From NCBI GenBank assembly GCA_002794785.1, contig NBBA01000009.1, positions 1,550,001 to 1,614,000 on the forward strand: a stretch of DNA of 64,000 nt. The letters run 5' to 3'. Position 1 is the stretch's first letter; every line of letters begins with the position of its first letter. The notes below the pieces were generated by a model. It was not told where the DNA came from, ran no database searches, and saw nothing but the letters and a program-made list of their open reading frames with translations. Below are positions 34,217 through 44,852 of the stretch, in pieces. Source of the stretch: Coniferiporia sulphurascens (Eukaryota > Basidiomycota > Agaricomycetes > Hymenochaetales > Hymenochaetaceae). A program made the translations under genes and the position numbers.

Positions 34217-36519
34217 TCAAGTTCCAATGGCTACGCCCTGCAAAGAAAGTTTTTCCAGCTCCTCGTGGATCGAGCTCTCAGCATCGATCTTTTTGAGCTG
34301 GGTATCCTCCAGCCTTTCACCCTTGTCCCGCCTCTCTTTCAATTCCCCTATGGCCTTCAGCTAAAAATATAACGAATCAGAAATGTTTCTACGCTTAGGC
34401 CAACCACACTAACCTTTTTCTTCAGGTTCCTAACCTTCTTTGAAACGGGGTCGAGAGAATTGGCGTCTGCACCTGGTGAGAGCGGTGCAGCCTCTGCGCT
34501 TACAGGTACTACCACTTCCTCCACCTGCACACGGAGCTCACTGACATCGACCTGAGTGAGCGCCTTGGCGCCCTCGTCGCCAGCGACGGGGGTTGCCGTC
34601 CCACTCGGCACCCCGTCTTGCTTCTTTCCGCCCTTGTTCCTCTTCGTACGCACTTTTTTCTCCACCTCTTTGGCAGGGCTTGGTGACCCCGGTGGCGCAC
34701 CAGGGACATACCGCCCCCTCCCTCGTCCTGCCCCGCCATATCCGTTCGGGTGGTTGCCGTTCACCCCAGGAGCTGGACTACGGTTGTACGGTCGCGACGG
34801 CGTATTCGCACCGCTGTTTGACTCGCTGTCCCCACGATTGTACACAGACGAGGCATCTGTACCGCGTGCACCGGGTGGCCGATATGCGCCGACAGGCTTC
34901 GATGGCGTTGGCTTCGTATTTACATTGAAAAGTGCTACGCTCGGGTTGGGCTGGGGCGCAGGGGGGATGGCTGGAGGGAAAGGTCCAACCGCATCCACGG
35001 GGATATAACGCCATGAGGCCTGGTAGAGCTCATCCACAAGTTGAACATGCACGAGCGAGCCACTACAGTGCCAAATCTTGATGCCGTTGTCGACGCGCAA
35101 TCGTGGTGACAGAGTGGCGGTGAGAATGAAACGGCCGTCCGGTGACCATTCACAGGTCGTCGTATTAGGCGCATCAATAGTTGCGGCTTTCTCAAGGGTA
35201 CGCCGGTCAAAAATGTTGAGTTTGCCTGACATGTTTCCGAATCCCCCAAGCGCAACTAGGCGTCCTTGAGGGTTGAACGAGATAAAATTCTGCGGTGCTG
35301 TTCCAAAATCGTGGAGGATTCGAACATGGCTATCAAAAATGACTGCCTTCATTGGTGTAACTAAAAAATTAAAAAAAAAATGAATTAACTTCAAAGTCGA
35401 AAGTGGACATGACGGCCTGGACATACATCCACACACAACACCGAACTCTTTCGAATTCGGGCTCCATGCGAAGTCGTGAATGGGCCCTTCCTTCGGCGAG
35501 GCGACTTGGCAACTATGGTTACCCGATGAGCTTAACAAATAAAGCCGAGCTTCGCCATAATAGCTTTTGTTCGTCGCATCTACGTCTGTCCGGACGAGAG
35601 CGAGGACCTGGGTGCCGATCGTGTTCCATTTAAAGTGTGCATGCTCAGCACGGAAGGTAGCCTTCTGGCACGAAGGTGGGCTGGCCAAAGAAAGTAGACT
35701 GTATATCCTTATGTTCGCGGGTTGTCCCTATAATGGGTTAGATAAAATAATACCGTGCTTAGTTTCCACACACATTTTTTTCAGCCACGAACACAGCCAC
35801 GAAGGGGTTTAGACCTGGGCTCAAACCAATAGTCGTCACTCCCTCTATCTTGAGTTTGTCAACTACACCCTTCGACCATTCAGCAGGCTGGAACACTTGT
35901 ATCTCTTGGCCAACAAGACGGACAGCGTGCGACTCCGAAATCGTATACTGCAGCTCCCAGCCGCCTTGGGCCTTCTGAGTGAAGGACGTGAGCTCTTCTC
36001 CGCTTGAAACCGAAAACACGCGCAAATTTTTGTGTTGGGCATCATTTTCGAGTTTTACTGAAATGCACTGTCAGTATAGGATTGACAGAGCCAAATCGCA
36101 AGTGCACATACCGACGCGTTCCCAAGTCGAGATATATGTGCCCCTCGGCGAGAAGCTGATCTCAACGATATTCGGCAAAGGTAGCTCACGAAGCAGCTCA
36201 GCACTTTCGGCATAATGTACCCGCACACTTTTCAGTTGAGAAGAGATAATATGAGCGATCAAAGCTTGTAAAAAGACAAGCAAACAGACCAGTGGGGGAG
36301 AACATAGGCAAACAGACGACCATCAGGAGAATAGCAGTACGTGCGCGAGGATGCCGCCGGCGCCTCGAACCCTTTGACAGATTCGTAGTCGGGCGACCCG
36401 CCAACGAGTCCAAGGCTTTTCAACGACCGATCTAATAGTTTGCATTAGTTTCGTGCAAGATCATACAGATACAGCAAACGGGTCGTACATGCATACTGTT
36501 GAGACATCGGCGAAGACAT
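34217..36519 (-). CDS. EIF2A: Translation initiation factor eIF2A
   Basis: Cytosolic factor able to deliver initiator tRNA to ribosomes in a GTP-independent, mRNA-dependent way in known homologues (not the eIF2 alpha subunit). Starts with the ATG at 36519 (MSSPMSQQYA), then short exons with VGGSPDYESVKGFEAPA. The WD40 beta-propeller follows across exons (FSPRGTYISTWERV, ATFRAEHAHFKWNTIGTQVL, IHDFAWSPNSKEFGVVCG, MKAVIFDSHVRILHDFGT, ISFNPQGRLVALGGFGN, NIFDRRTLEKAATIDAPN, CEWSPDGRFILTAT, VDNGIKIWHCSGSLVH). A Pro/Gly-rich linker with KPVGAYRPPGARG is typical of eIF2A. The C-terminal helix runs through KKVRNLKKK and a last exon ending HEELEKLSLQGVAIGT. It is divergent from the GH5 gene. Confidence 0.93.
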
Positions 36520-37506
36520 GCCGGGCGTTGGTTACGTCGAGAAAGGCGGGTTGAAGCAAACTAATGCTTCAGACGGCAGGGGTGGGGGGCAAAAAAAGAG
36601 GCAAGGGCGGTGCCCAGAAGCGAGGCGTCTCGGTGAGAGGAACAGGAATAGGGCGACCAATGTATCAGGACACAAAAAAGTAATCCTGTTCAGGGCCGGC
36701 CTAATATCGAATAAGATTATATAAGTTGAACAAGATCTTTACTTACAATCCTTATTACTAGCGAGGTGATATTGAGAACATCGTATAATGTACATTTGTC
36801 GGAGCATCTTTCTCCCATACTCCAATGTATGCCCTCTGACAGTAAGAAATATACAGAGAGTTCGTGCACATTGTAACTGTCCAAACGAAAAAGAAAAATT
36901 GCATCAAATCCGTTAGCCAAAAACGATCGAGTTCACGAACGTTAGGGTGGTAGATACGAATAGTAGATACATGTGTATTTACTATTTAGAAACCAAACTC
37001 AGAGCGTAATACAAAGGCTCGGGCGGACAACTCGGATTCGTCGAAAACTTGATCAACAAGGCTGCCAGTTCATTTATTGTGACGCTAGACGGCCGACTTT
37101 AGCTGCCGCCGGACGCCTCTTTGGCCACTTGTCCAGAATAATATTAGTCCTTGCCAGATCCACATCGTAAGCTGAAACACAAGATGTCCTGGTTCGTTGC
37201 TCATCGAAGTAATTCCAAGAAAGCGAGTGATGCGCCTTCGGCTCGGTGCAGCGATCTGAGCGTCTAGAGAAAGATGGTGGTCTACCTAACGAAGTCCTGA
37301 AGGCAACTCGTAGTCGCATGCGCCACGTGGGTTGCCAGGATTACTTTAGATCTATCTTCAGGTCTTGTTAGCGACCTTTAAAACGAACACAACCCCTTTT
37401 TATAAACTCTCTTAGTGCGTCAGAAAGTGAATTTGAGACTCCGCCGCACTCGCCTCGGTTGCCTGTTTGAGAATAATAGAGGTGGTGCGACTCTCCTCTT
37501 ACCCCC
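36520..37506. other. Divergent promoter eIF2A / GH5 gene
   Basis: 987 bp without a supported coding frame. The proximal eIF2A side is G-rich with a GGGGGGCAAAAAAAG stretch near 36584. Confidence 0.45.
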
Positions 37507-40336
37507 ATGCCTCGAATACCTACCACGTCGCCGGCGACTGGGAACCAGACAAAATCTCATTTTATTCATACAGTCGATAACAGTTTTGTTGACACCAGTG
37601 GTCGCGTTCTTCTCTTACGCGGCGTCAATTTATCCGGTTCCTCCAAGGCTCCCGTTGGCGAACCGTCGCAGTACCGAGAAGCACTTTGGAATACTGGTGA
37701 AAGTGGGGAAGCCTCATTTACAGGGAGGCCACTCTGTTTGGAGGATGGTTCTGCCGATGTCCATCTTGCGAGACTGAAAGGATGGGGCTTTAACGTACTA
37801 CGCTTTCCGGTGACCTGGGAGGCATTGGAGCATGAAGGGCCGTGAGTGGCAATGCGTTCGTTGTTACTTTGACTTACTGAATTATGTGCAGTGGCAAGTA
37901 CGATTTTGAGTTTATGGACTACACTATCAAAGTACTTCGGAAATGTAAAGAATATGGTTTCAAGGTTTATATGGATCCGCATCAGGACGCCGTAAGCAGC
38001 CAGTCCAATGTATCCTGTGGACATACTTTGTACTGAACGACTTTTAGTGGTCGCGGTTTTCGGGTGGTTCGGGAGCTCCATATTGGACACTGATTGCTTG
38101 TGGGATGAATCCGCGCAATTTTACTGCGACGCAGGCTGCCATCTTGCACTCGGAATATCCTGTTGCCCACGACCCTAATCCTTCGTCGCTACCTGCAATG
38201 ATCTGGTCTACCAACTACGGACGTCTGGTTTCACAGACACTCTTTACGCTTTTCTTCGCGGGAAAAGATTACGCTCCTAAATGTATCATTGACAACCAGA
38301 ATATTCAAGACTACCTCCAATCACACTTTATTGCTGCGTTCGGTGTGTTGGCGGACCGGATTCGTGATGCAGGGGATCTATTTGATGAATGCGTTATCGG
38401 ATGGGACAGCATGAACGAGCCGGCAGAAGGCTTCTGCGGATACGAGGATCTTAATAATGTCCCGGACGAACAAGGGTCAACCCTACGAAAAGGTTCTCGG
38501 CCGACGCCTGCGCAATCCTTACGCCTTGGAATGGGGTTTGAACAGACTGTGGAGCATTGGGATTTTGGTACTTTCGGTCCAAAGCGTGATGGGACCGTTA
38601 CCATTGACCCAAAGGGTAACACGATGTGGCTAGACCAAGAATGCGAGGTTAACGGGATCAATGAACGATGGGGATGGAGACGCTCGCCCGAGTGGAAGCT
38701 TGGTATCTGCATTTGGGCACTGCATGGCGTGTGGGATGTTGAATCCAAGTCCGTTTTGCGGCCGGACTACTTCCGTTGTCCACCGTTTGATCCTGACCGC
38801 CCCGTGGTGTTCGTAGCCGATTATTGGCGTCCACATTGGCGTTCATATTCTGCACGCATTCGTACTGCCCACCCCGAGGCGATCCATTTTGTCCAACCAC
38901 CCGTATTCGCACAGCCTCCTCCTCTCGACGGTCCGGATGATCTCCGGGGTCGGTGTTGCTATTCTGGACACTACTACGACGGACTTACGCTGGTCACCCG
39001 TCACTGGAATTGGTTCAATGCTGATGCTCTAGGCTTGTTGAGAGGAAAGTACAAGGCGACTTGGATGGCTGCGAAGTTTGGAGAGAAAGCTATCCGACGT
39101 TCACTACAGGAGCAGCTTGGTATTCTGAAAAGCGATGCAGTAATCCTTGGCTCTTACCCCACTCTTATTGGCGAAATTGGCACACCTTTTGACATGGATG
39201 GTAAGCGGTCATATGGCTATACGGAGGGCGGCAAGTATACCGGCGACTATTCGAACCAACAAAAGGCTCTCGACGCAAGTTTAAACGCTGCAGACGGGCC
39301 AAACGCCTTGAACTACACTATTTGGACATACTGTCCTGATAGTTCGCACAAGTGGGGCGACGGTTGGAATATGGAAGACCTTAGCTTATGGTCAGCAGAT
39401 GACCTGCGCAGTGTTGACAGCATCGGATATCCTAGACGTGCTGCATACTCATCGGAAGCCGCCCTCATCCACAGGAAGTCCGCACAAGCTATCGTAAAAA
39501 TAAAGCCAGTTGCCTCGGGAACGCCACAATCATCGTCTGCGTTGTCTCTGGTAACCCTAGACGGGGCATCGTTGGCACCATCATTTGATGGTAGACTTGA
39601 CAAAGAGTTCGGAGGCAACCAAAATCCCTTAAACATGCCTGTAATGCGATCCCATTGGGCGAATCATTATGATTTCCTGACCGATGGTGCACGGGCTGTC
39701 CGTGCCTTCTCTCGGCCGTATCCTATAGCAGTGGTCGGCCTTCCGGTCGATATCCTTTTTGACATTGCCAAAGCAGAATTCAAGCTCACTGTTAAAGTGC
39801 GAGCGGAGGACAGACCTGTGTCTGTGTCTGAAACTTTTAGCTCGCTCCCTGCTACGTCTCGTTCGGCTTCCAATCCTTCATTAACTCTAGACTCAAAAGA
39901 AGAGTATGCAGCTGTCCCGACGGAAATATTTGTTCCCCTCGTGCATTTCGCTCGGCAAGACATAGTCGCGCGAAGCGCTGCGAACTACATGCAAAGCGAT
40001 CGAGGGACGGAACCCCCCACTCCACAGGAGGACTTGCCCGGGTCCGAGTACGGACCGAGCCCCGCGTCGGTCGCCTCTTCACTAACATTACCGGCGTCAT
40101 CACTTGTTGATATCGACGTACGTATCTCCTCGGGAAAGTGGACGATTGAAGGGCAATACCTGCGGTGGTGGTATCCGGTGCCATCGTCGGAAGATGCGCC
40201 AGACCTGGAGCACACGATTCAGATCAGTCGTGTGGGTGGACCTATCAGGATAACAGACGATCCCACGGCGTCCTGTCTCCGTAGTTTCTACGATAAAATA
40301 TGCTCATCGGACCTCGGTATTTGCTGTATAATGTGA
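37507..40336 (+). CDS. EGH1: GH5 (subfamily 12-like) steryl-beta-glucosidase / glucocerebrosidase
   Basis: Resembles fungal EGCrP2/Egh1 enzymes, which remove glucose from ergosteryl-beta-glucoside and related glycolipids inside the cell. Three exons: 37507-37841, 37892-37991, 38048-40336 (about 907 aa). Motifs: [59 protein letters not shown]. The acid/base Glu is in [15 protein letters not shown] and the nucleophile Glu in [14 protein letters not shown], with [20 protein letters not shown] in the last barrel strands. A C-terminal beta-sandwich-type region (about residues 650-890) closes the protein. There is no signal peptide, consistent with intracellular Egh1-like enzymes. Confidence 0.9.
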
Positions 40337-40660
40337 AGCACTGCTCGGACAGGTTTTTTGTTTTCGTCTCGTATGTATTACTACTTGCTTTCTTGAACGC
40401 TTTCTATTCCCGTACTGCTCGACGAGTTCCCTCCCCCCCACTCGTCCGCTCCGTCCGTGTATATACTGTACTCACAACAGCAACGGATATTTATTTAGTA
40501 CTAGCTAGTAGACTACAGTTTGCGTCCTTGTGCGGTATGAACTTTCGTGCATTGCTTCTAATAATGACATAATGACAGTGGTACCGTTGTGTATGACAAT
40601 GATGCAATGAACGCTCTGAATATGGATGCTTTCAGGTATATAACAGAAGAGGAGGGACCG
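40337..40660. other. Convergent 3' flanks
   Basis: 324 bp between the GH5 and zinc-finger/RING stop codons. Pyrimidine-rich at 40400-40450. Nothing else seen. Confidence 0.5.
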
Positions 40661-42465
40661 TCACGTTAAGAAAATCCTGCGCAAGTCTGACACGTTGGCA
40701 GGTTCGCGGCAAATCGGGCACCGTTGGTCGTCGCGCAAAGCATCATTAATACAACTAGTAGGATCGGAACAACACGGAAAAAGAACAATTTTAATGGCGA
40801 AACGAGATTAGTTTGCAAAAAAAAAAAAAGTCAGCTTGTGTTCTAGCGACAGATTCAACAAGACTTCTGCCCACCTCGTGCCGAAAATATGACCACACGC
40901 TAACGCACTGACGTTCGTCTCCTGTTCCAGGCAGAGCGCACACTCGAGTGCTGGGTGCTGCAAGCTAGGTGCGGACCTGCTTGGTCTTAGGCCGGGTCTT
41001 AGGTCTTTGGGCGGTGGTGACGGTGGAGCTGGGGGGAGCTCGCGAGACGATGAAACTACCGGGAGAGCTGGGAGTAGGTGATCGGGGTTGGGATCGGAGA
41101 GGCGGGGCCGTCGGGACGTATTAGGTCGTCGTCGTTCGCGTTCGTGAGGTGGGGAGGGACCTTCTGCTAGGATGGATTCGTATGAAGGGGGCGGGGGGAA
41201 GGGGTCTTCGACGTCATCGGGCTCGGTTGCCGGACGCGCCGGAGAGCGGGACGATGGTCGTCTGGGCGTAGGTGGAGGTGCAGCGCTTGTGGTGTCTGAT
41301 CGAGGCGGGGCCAGCTGTGCCCTCGACGGCCTCACGTTTGCGTTTCTATGTCGCCTGTTTTCGTTCCCGCAGTCTTCGAGACCCTGGTGCTGTAGAGCGG
41401 CGTGGGGATATTGTTTTTAAGATTTTCATACATTAAGTCGGCAGAAGGACGTACCTGCTGCAGCTCTTCCGCGGTCGAGAAGTACCTATCGCACGGCCGA
41501 CAGTAATGAAGCCCTTCCGCGGGCGAGACAGTTACGCTAACGTGGCTAGAGGACATGGCATGCTGCGCGGCTGCGTTGCCCATCTGCTCCAGGCATGAAT
41601 TGTGGGTGTGCATTTCGTCTACATGCTAGAGGCAGACCCGATGGAGCTTATTATTCCAAAACCCTTGGGACGAGACTTAGAGTGATTCCTACCTTGCGCT
41701 TCCTGTCAGTGTGCGAAAATAGGACTTCGCACATATTGCACCACAGATCCGGCCGGTAACGACCGTTATGAGGTAACGGGTGGATGGACCGCAATCTATG
41801 CAGAGCGGAAAAGCTGAGGTGCTTTATAAAGAGCATAAGATGATCGTCGCGGAAGCAACCTTCCGAGCATCGGAAACGTATGCATAGGATCATACCTTCT
41901 CGAGTTTTGTTCCGAACTCTCGGTCGCAAACCCAACAGTATCCACTCGAAAGGCTTTCCGGAACAATCTCGGAAGGGGTGACGACAGTGGCAGATGGTCT
42001 GATGTATCCAGGATCGTGGGTTAGAAGATGCTTTGTCCGACAGAGGCAGAGTCTGTCAGTACATTGAATACGAGTGCGCCAAAATCCACCACTTACCTCC
42101 TGTAACGCGTCGTTGCTTGCAAAGTTGTGATCGCAAACCGTGCAGAAATAAGCTCGGTCGCCGTCATTCCGGGCCGCCGTACGTCCCGTATCGGCATGGT
42201 GGTTTGGAGCGCGCGGATGCTTCGAGGATTTAAAATTCGGTGTGGAGAGATTAGAATGGCTAATGAACTCACCTGGACCTTGGACGATGGTGTGCAACGG
42301 GGAACAGTTGTGGCACTTGTCCCTGGAACCGGTTTTGCCTGCGGATGCGCATAGGGCGGAGCTGAGCATGATTCGGTCTGGCCCATTGCTAGTATCAGCT
42401 TGGGACGTGAACGTCGATGTGAAAGGCGGTAGATGATTTGCAAGAATAACTGTGGCGGCCTCCAT
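40661..42465 (-). CDS. Four C2H2 fingers plus RING protein (putative E3 ligase)
   Basis: Multi-exon. Each exon seam falls inside a finger: YFCTVCDHNFASNDALQE|HLLTH, GYCWVCDREFGTKLEK|..., LWCNMCEVLFSHTDRKRK|..., HYCRPCDRYFSTAEELQQ|HQGLEDCGN. A Pro/Arg/Ser-rich linker (about 41300-40980) leads to a RING: CALCLEQETNVSALACGHIF, then after an intron GTSCINDALRDDQRCPICRE, ending LRRIFLT at 40661. The fifth zinc ligand position is Gly (CGHIFG) rather than Cys, a variant I also recall in RFWD3-type RINGs. An upstream CxxC (DKCHNC) may be a further partial zinc site. The first ATG in frame is at 42465 (MEAATVILANHLPP); a later one at 42369 (MLSSALCASAGKTG) is equally possible. Ubiquitin-ligase function is inferred from the RING only. 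Confidence 0.75.
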
Positions 42466-42878
42466 CACTGCTACCTCACACACTACCCATGGATTGCCAT
42501 CAGGTATTCGCAGGCGACTTGCACTGCCCGACCTTTGTTAAGAGGCGATGCGACCAATCCTATGTCGACACCCGGCCAATTACAAAAAACACTCATGGTC
42601 AGATTAAAGTCTTGATCTCTCCGCTCTCCGTGCTGAGAAAAGAGAATACAGCTGCGCTGAAGGATAGCCCACTGGATCACGTGATCGAGATGCTGGTCAA
42701 GTTTGTTTGTCAAAATTACCATACATGGAGAAACACTGCCGCTTTGCAGATCATAAATAACGCTGCGAACGGGCGGCGCGTGCTGCGGCCAAGGCGCCTT
42801 AAATACTTCTTGGCCTTCTACCACCATCTATTCTACCACCATCTATTCCTCCACTGACGTCCCTCTGACGACGCTCTA
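42466..42878. other. Divergent promoter zinc-finger/RING gene / M50B gene
   Basis: 413 bp. A 15-bp direct repeat CTACCACCATCTATT occurs twice back to back (about 42819-42848), just upstream of the M50B start at 42879. ATCACGTGAT lies at about 42677-42686, a palindromic E-box-like word. Confidence 0.45.
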
Positions 42879-44359
42879 ATGTACATCAACGAACTCGACG
42901 AGCGCAATTTCACGCAACTTTTCCCGAGGGATGTGCGTTCGCAGTTGACCCCAACGTCAACTCAGCGAACCACACTCATCGTTGCAGGGATATATGTTGT
43001 CGCGATCGGAATTTTGTGGTACGGAAATACTGGCTTAATTATCCTCTTCCAACCCTAATGTATTGTGTACAGGCATGTCCCGGTGCTTAACTGGATAAGT
43101 GCGTGGTCTGGCATAGAATGTCTGTATTGGACAAAACTGATTTGGCATTTTTGCAGTCTATCCGTTCAAGTGCGTGACTACTAAATTTCCCTGCCTTGTA
43201 TGCTGTTGCTAACAAGCTATGCAGACTTCTTACAGTCGGATTCCATGAGGTACAACCCATTGTCCGCGTTTAAAGACGCTATTTAACGCAATCTCCAGAT
43301 GAGCCATGCGATTGCCGGACTCCTCACCTGCGCACACATATATTCCGTAGAGCTCGACCGTATGTGTTCTTCATTCTTAAGATTTGGCTTACTCTTATGC
43401 TCTGCGTCCTTTTCTTCTGTGATGACAGCCGACGAGGGCGGCGCCACACGCATGTCCGGCGGGGTACCCATGATCACGCTACCAGCAGGCTACCTCGGCT
43501 CCTCGTTCATCGGCGCGTGCTTAATCGCTTGCGGTTTCGACATCAACGCAAGCAAGATCGCCTGCATAGTCCTCGCCGTGTTTTTCCTGCTCACATTATG
43601 GTGGGCACGAAGGAACTGGTTGTACGTCCTCTATGCCCATGCATTTAATCTAATGATTGATCAGTTCTTGCGCAGAACATGGGTGTTGATCTTGGGAATG
43701 TCGGCCATTATTCTCATATTTTGGTTCGTGAAGGGAGGGATCGCGCTGCGATACTTCGTAAGGCCTTCAACGCATTGTATGCGCATGCCGGCTTACACCT
43801 ATTGTTAGGTACTCTTCATTGGAGTCATGTCCTGTTTGTACGTCCTATGGGATGTTATCGGTGCGTCTACCCTACCCTGTCCATATCCTTTTTGTGGTGT
43901 TCTCATATTCGACCACTTTTTTCCCCTTCAGACGATACTATAGCGCGTAAAGTGAACTCCTCTGACGCGTCTGCGTTCGCGCACATCTGCGGCTGCTGCC
44001 CCTCACAAGGTCTGTTCATGTACCTTCTCGCGTACAAAAGGAAACACTAAACGCGCTTCTTAAATCGCTCTCAGTCTGGGGCGTCATCTGGCTCATGATC
44101 GCGTTCATATTCTTTGCGGCAGGTATCATCGTCGGACTCGCCTGCTTCAAAGTAAGCGTCCCCCTCCAACTCGAAACTCCCCACTTCTTTTACTTATTAA
44201 CGTGCTTTCCAGGAATCTGAAGCAGAGCAAGAGCAGCAATCCCTCCACTTCCTGCCTGTCCCTGGTGCATCTGCCGGAATCCTGTCAGCATCTCTCCCCA
44301 CCCCCATAGTCTGCATCGCATCGCTTGCGTCAACGGCGTTCCTCGTTCTAGGGTTGTAA
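42879..44359 (+). CDS. M50B-like membrane metalloprotease
   Basis: Polytopic membrane protein of the fungal peptidase M50B-like family, related to site-2-type intramembrane zinc proteases. Many short exons. Start MYINELDERNFTQLFP, then TM1 (TLIVAGIYVVAIGILW). The zinc motif HEMSH is formed across an intron: VGFHE (before 43251) joined to MSHAIAGLLTC (from 43299). The second ligand motif is DEGG in DEGGATRMSGG. Hydrophobic helices follow (YLGSSFIGACLIACGF, IACIVLAVFFLLTLWW, WVLILGMSAIILIFWFVKGG, LMIAFIFFAAGIIVGLACF). After another intron the gene ends in a hydrophobic segment (STAFLVLGL, stop 44357-44359). HExxH plus DEGG supports an active enzyme. The substrate is unknown. Confidence 0.8.
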
Positions 44360-44852
44360 GACGAGCTGAATTCTACTTTCCCCCCCCCTTCTTCCCTATA
44401 TCACATCTGCAGCCTATAGCCTAGGCCTCTACTAACATTTATCGATACCTACGGTGTTGGGTATACCACCAAATGTATGTTCCGTCGTCTCCATCTCGTA
44501 CTTTGCTTTATTCCGGACTGTTTCGATCTAGCCTGAGGACGTTTTTGTATACGTTAGTTGTTAGTGCCCTCATATAGAATGATCTTCTTTAGTCTTGTAT
44601 CCTTGCATCTGCTAAGTTTTTCTTAAGTACCGCCTATTTGCACCCGAATTGAAGTTCACACTGGCTAAGGCCGTATTCATAGTTACCTTCCTTCCGGTAG
44701 TGATTATGTGAGAAGAAACAGATAAGCGAATGCATTCAATAACGTTGACAATGGACAAACACTCGTAAAGCTGGGCTAAAATTCCGCGTGCGGAGGGCAA
44801 AGAGTGCCTTTTCACCAACTCCGCATGCGTACACATACATACATACATACAA
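44360..44852. other. Convergent 3' flanks with small CATA repeat
   Basis: 493 bp between M50B and CWC22 stops. A (CATA)n tract at about 44832-44849 is the only repeat. Confidence 0.5.
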
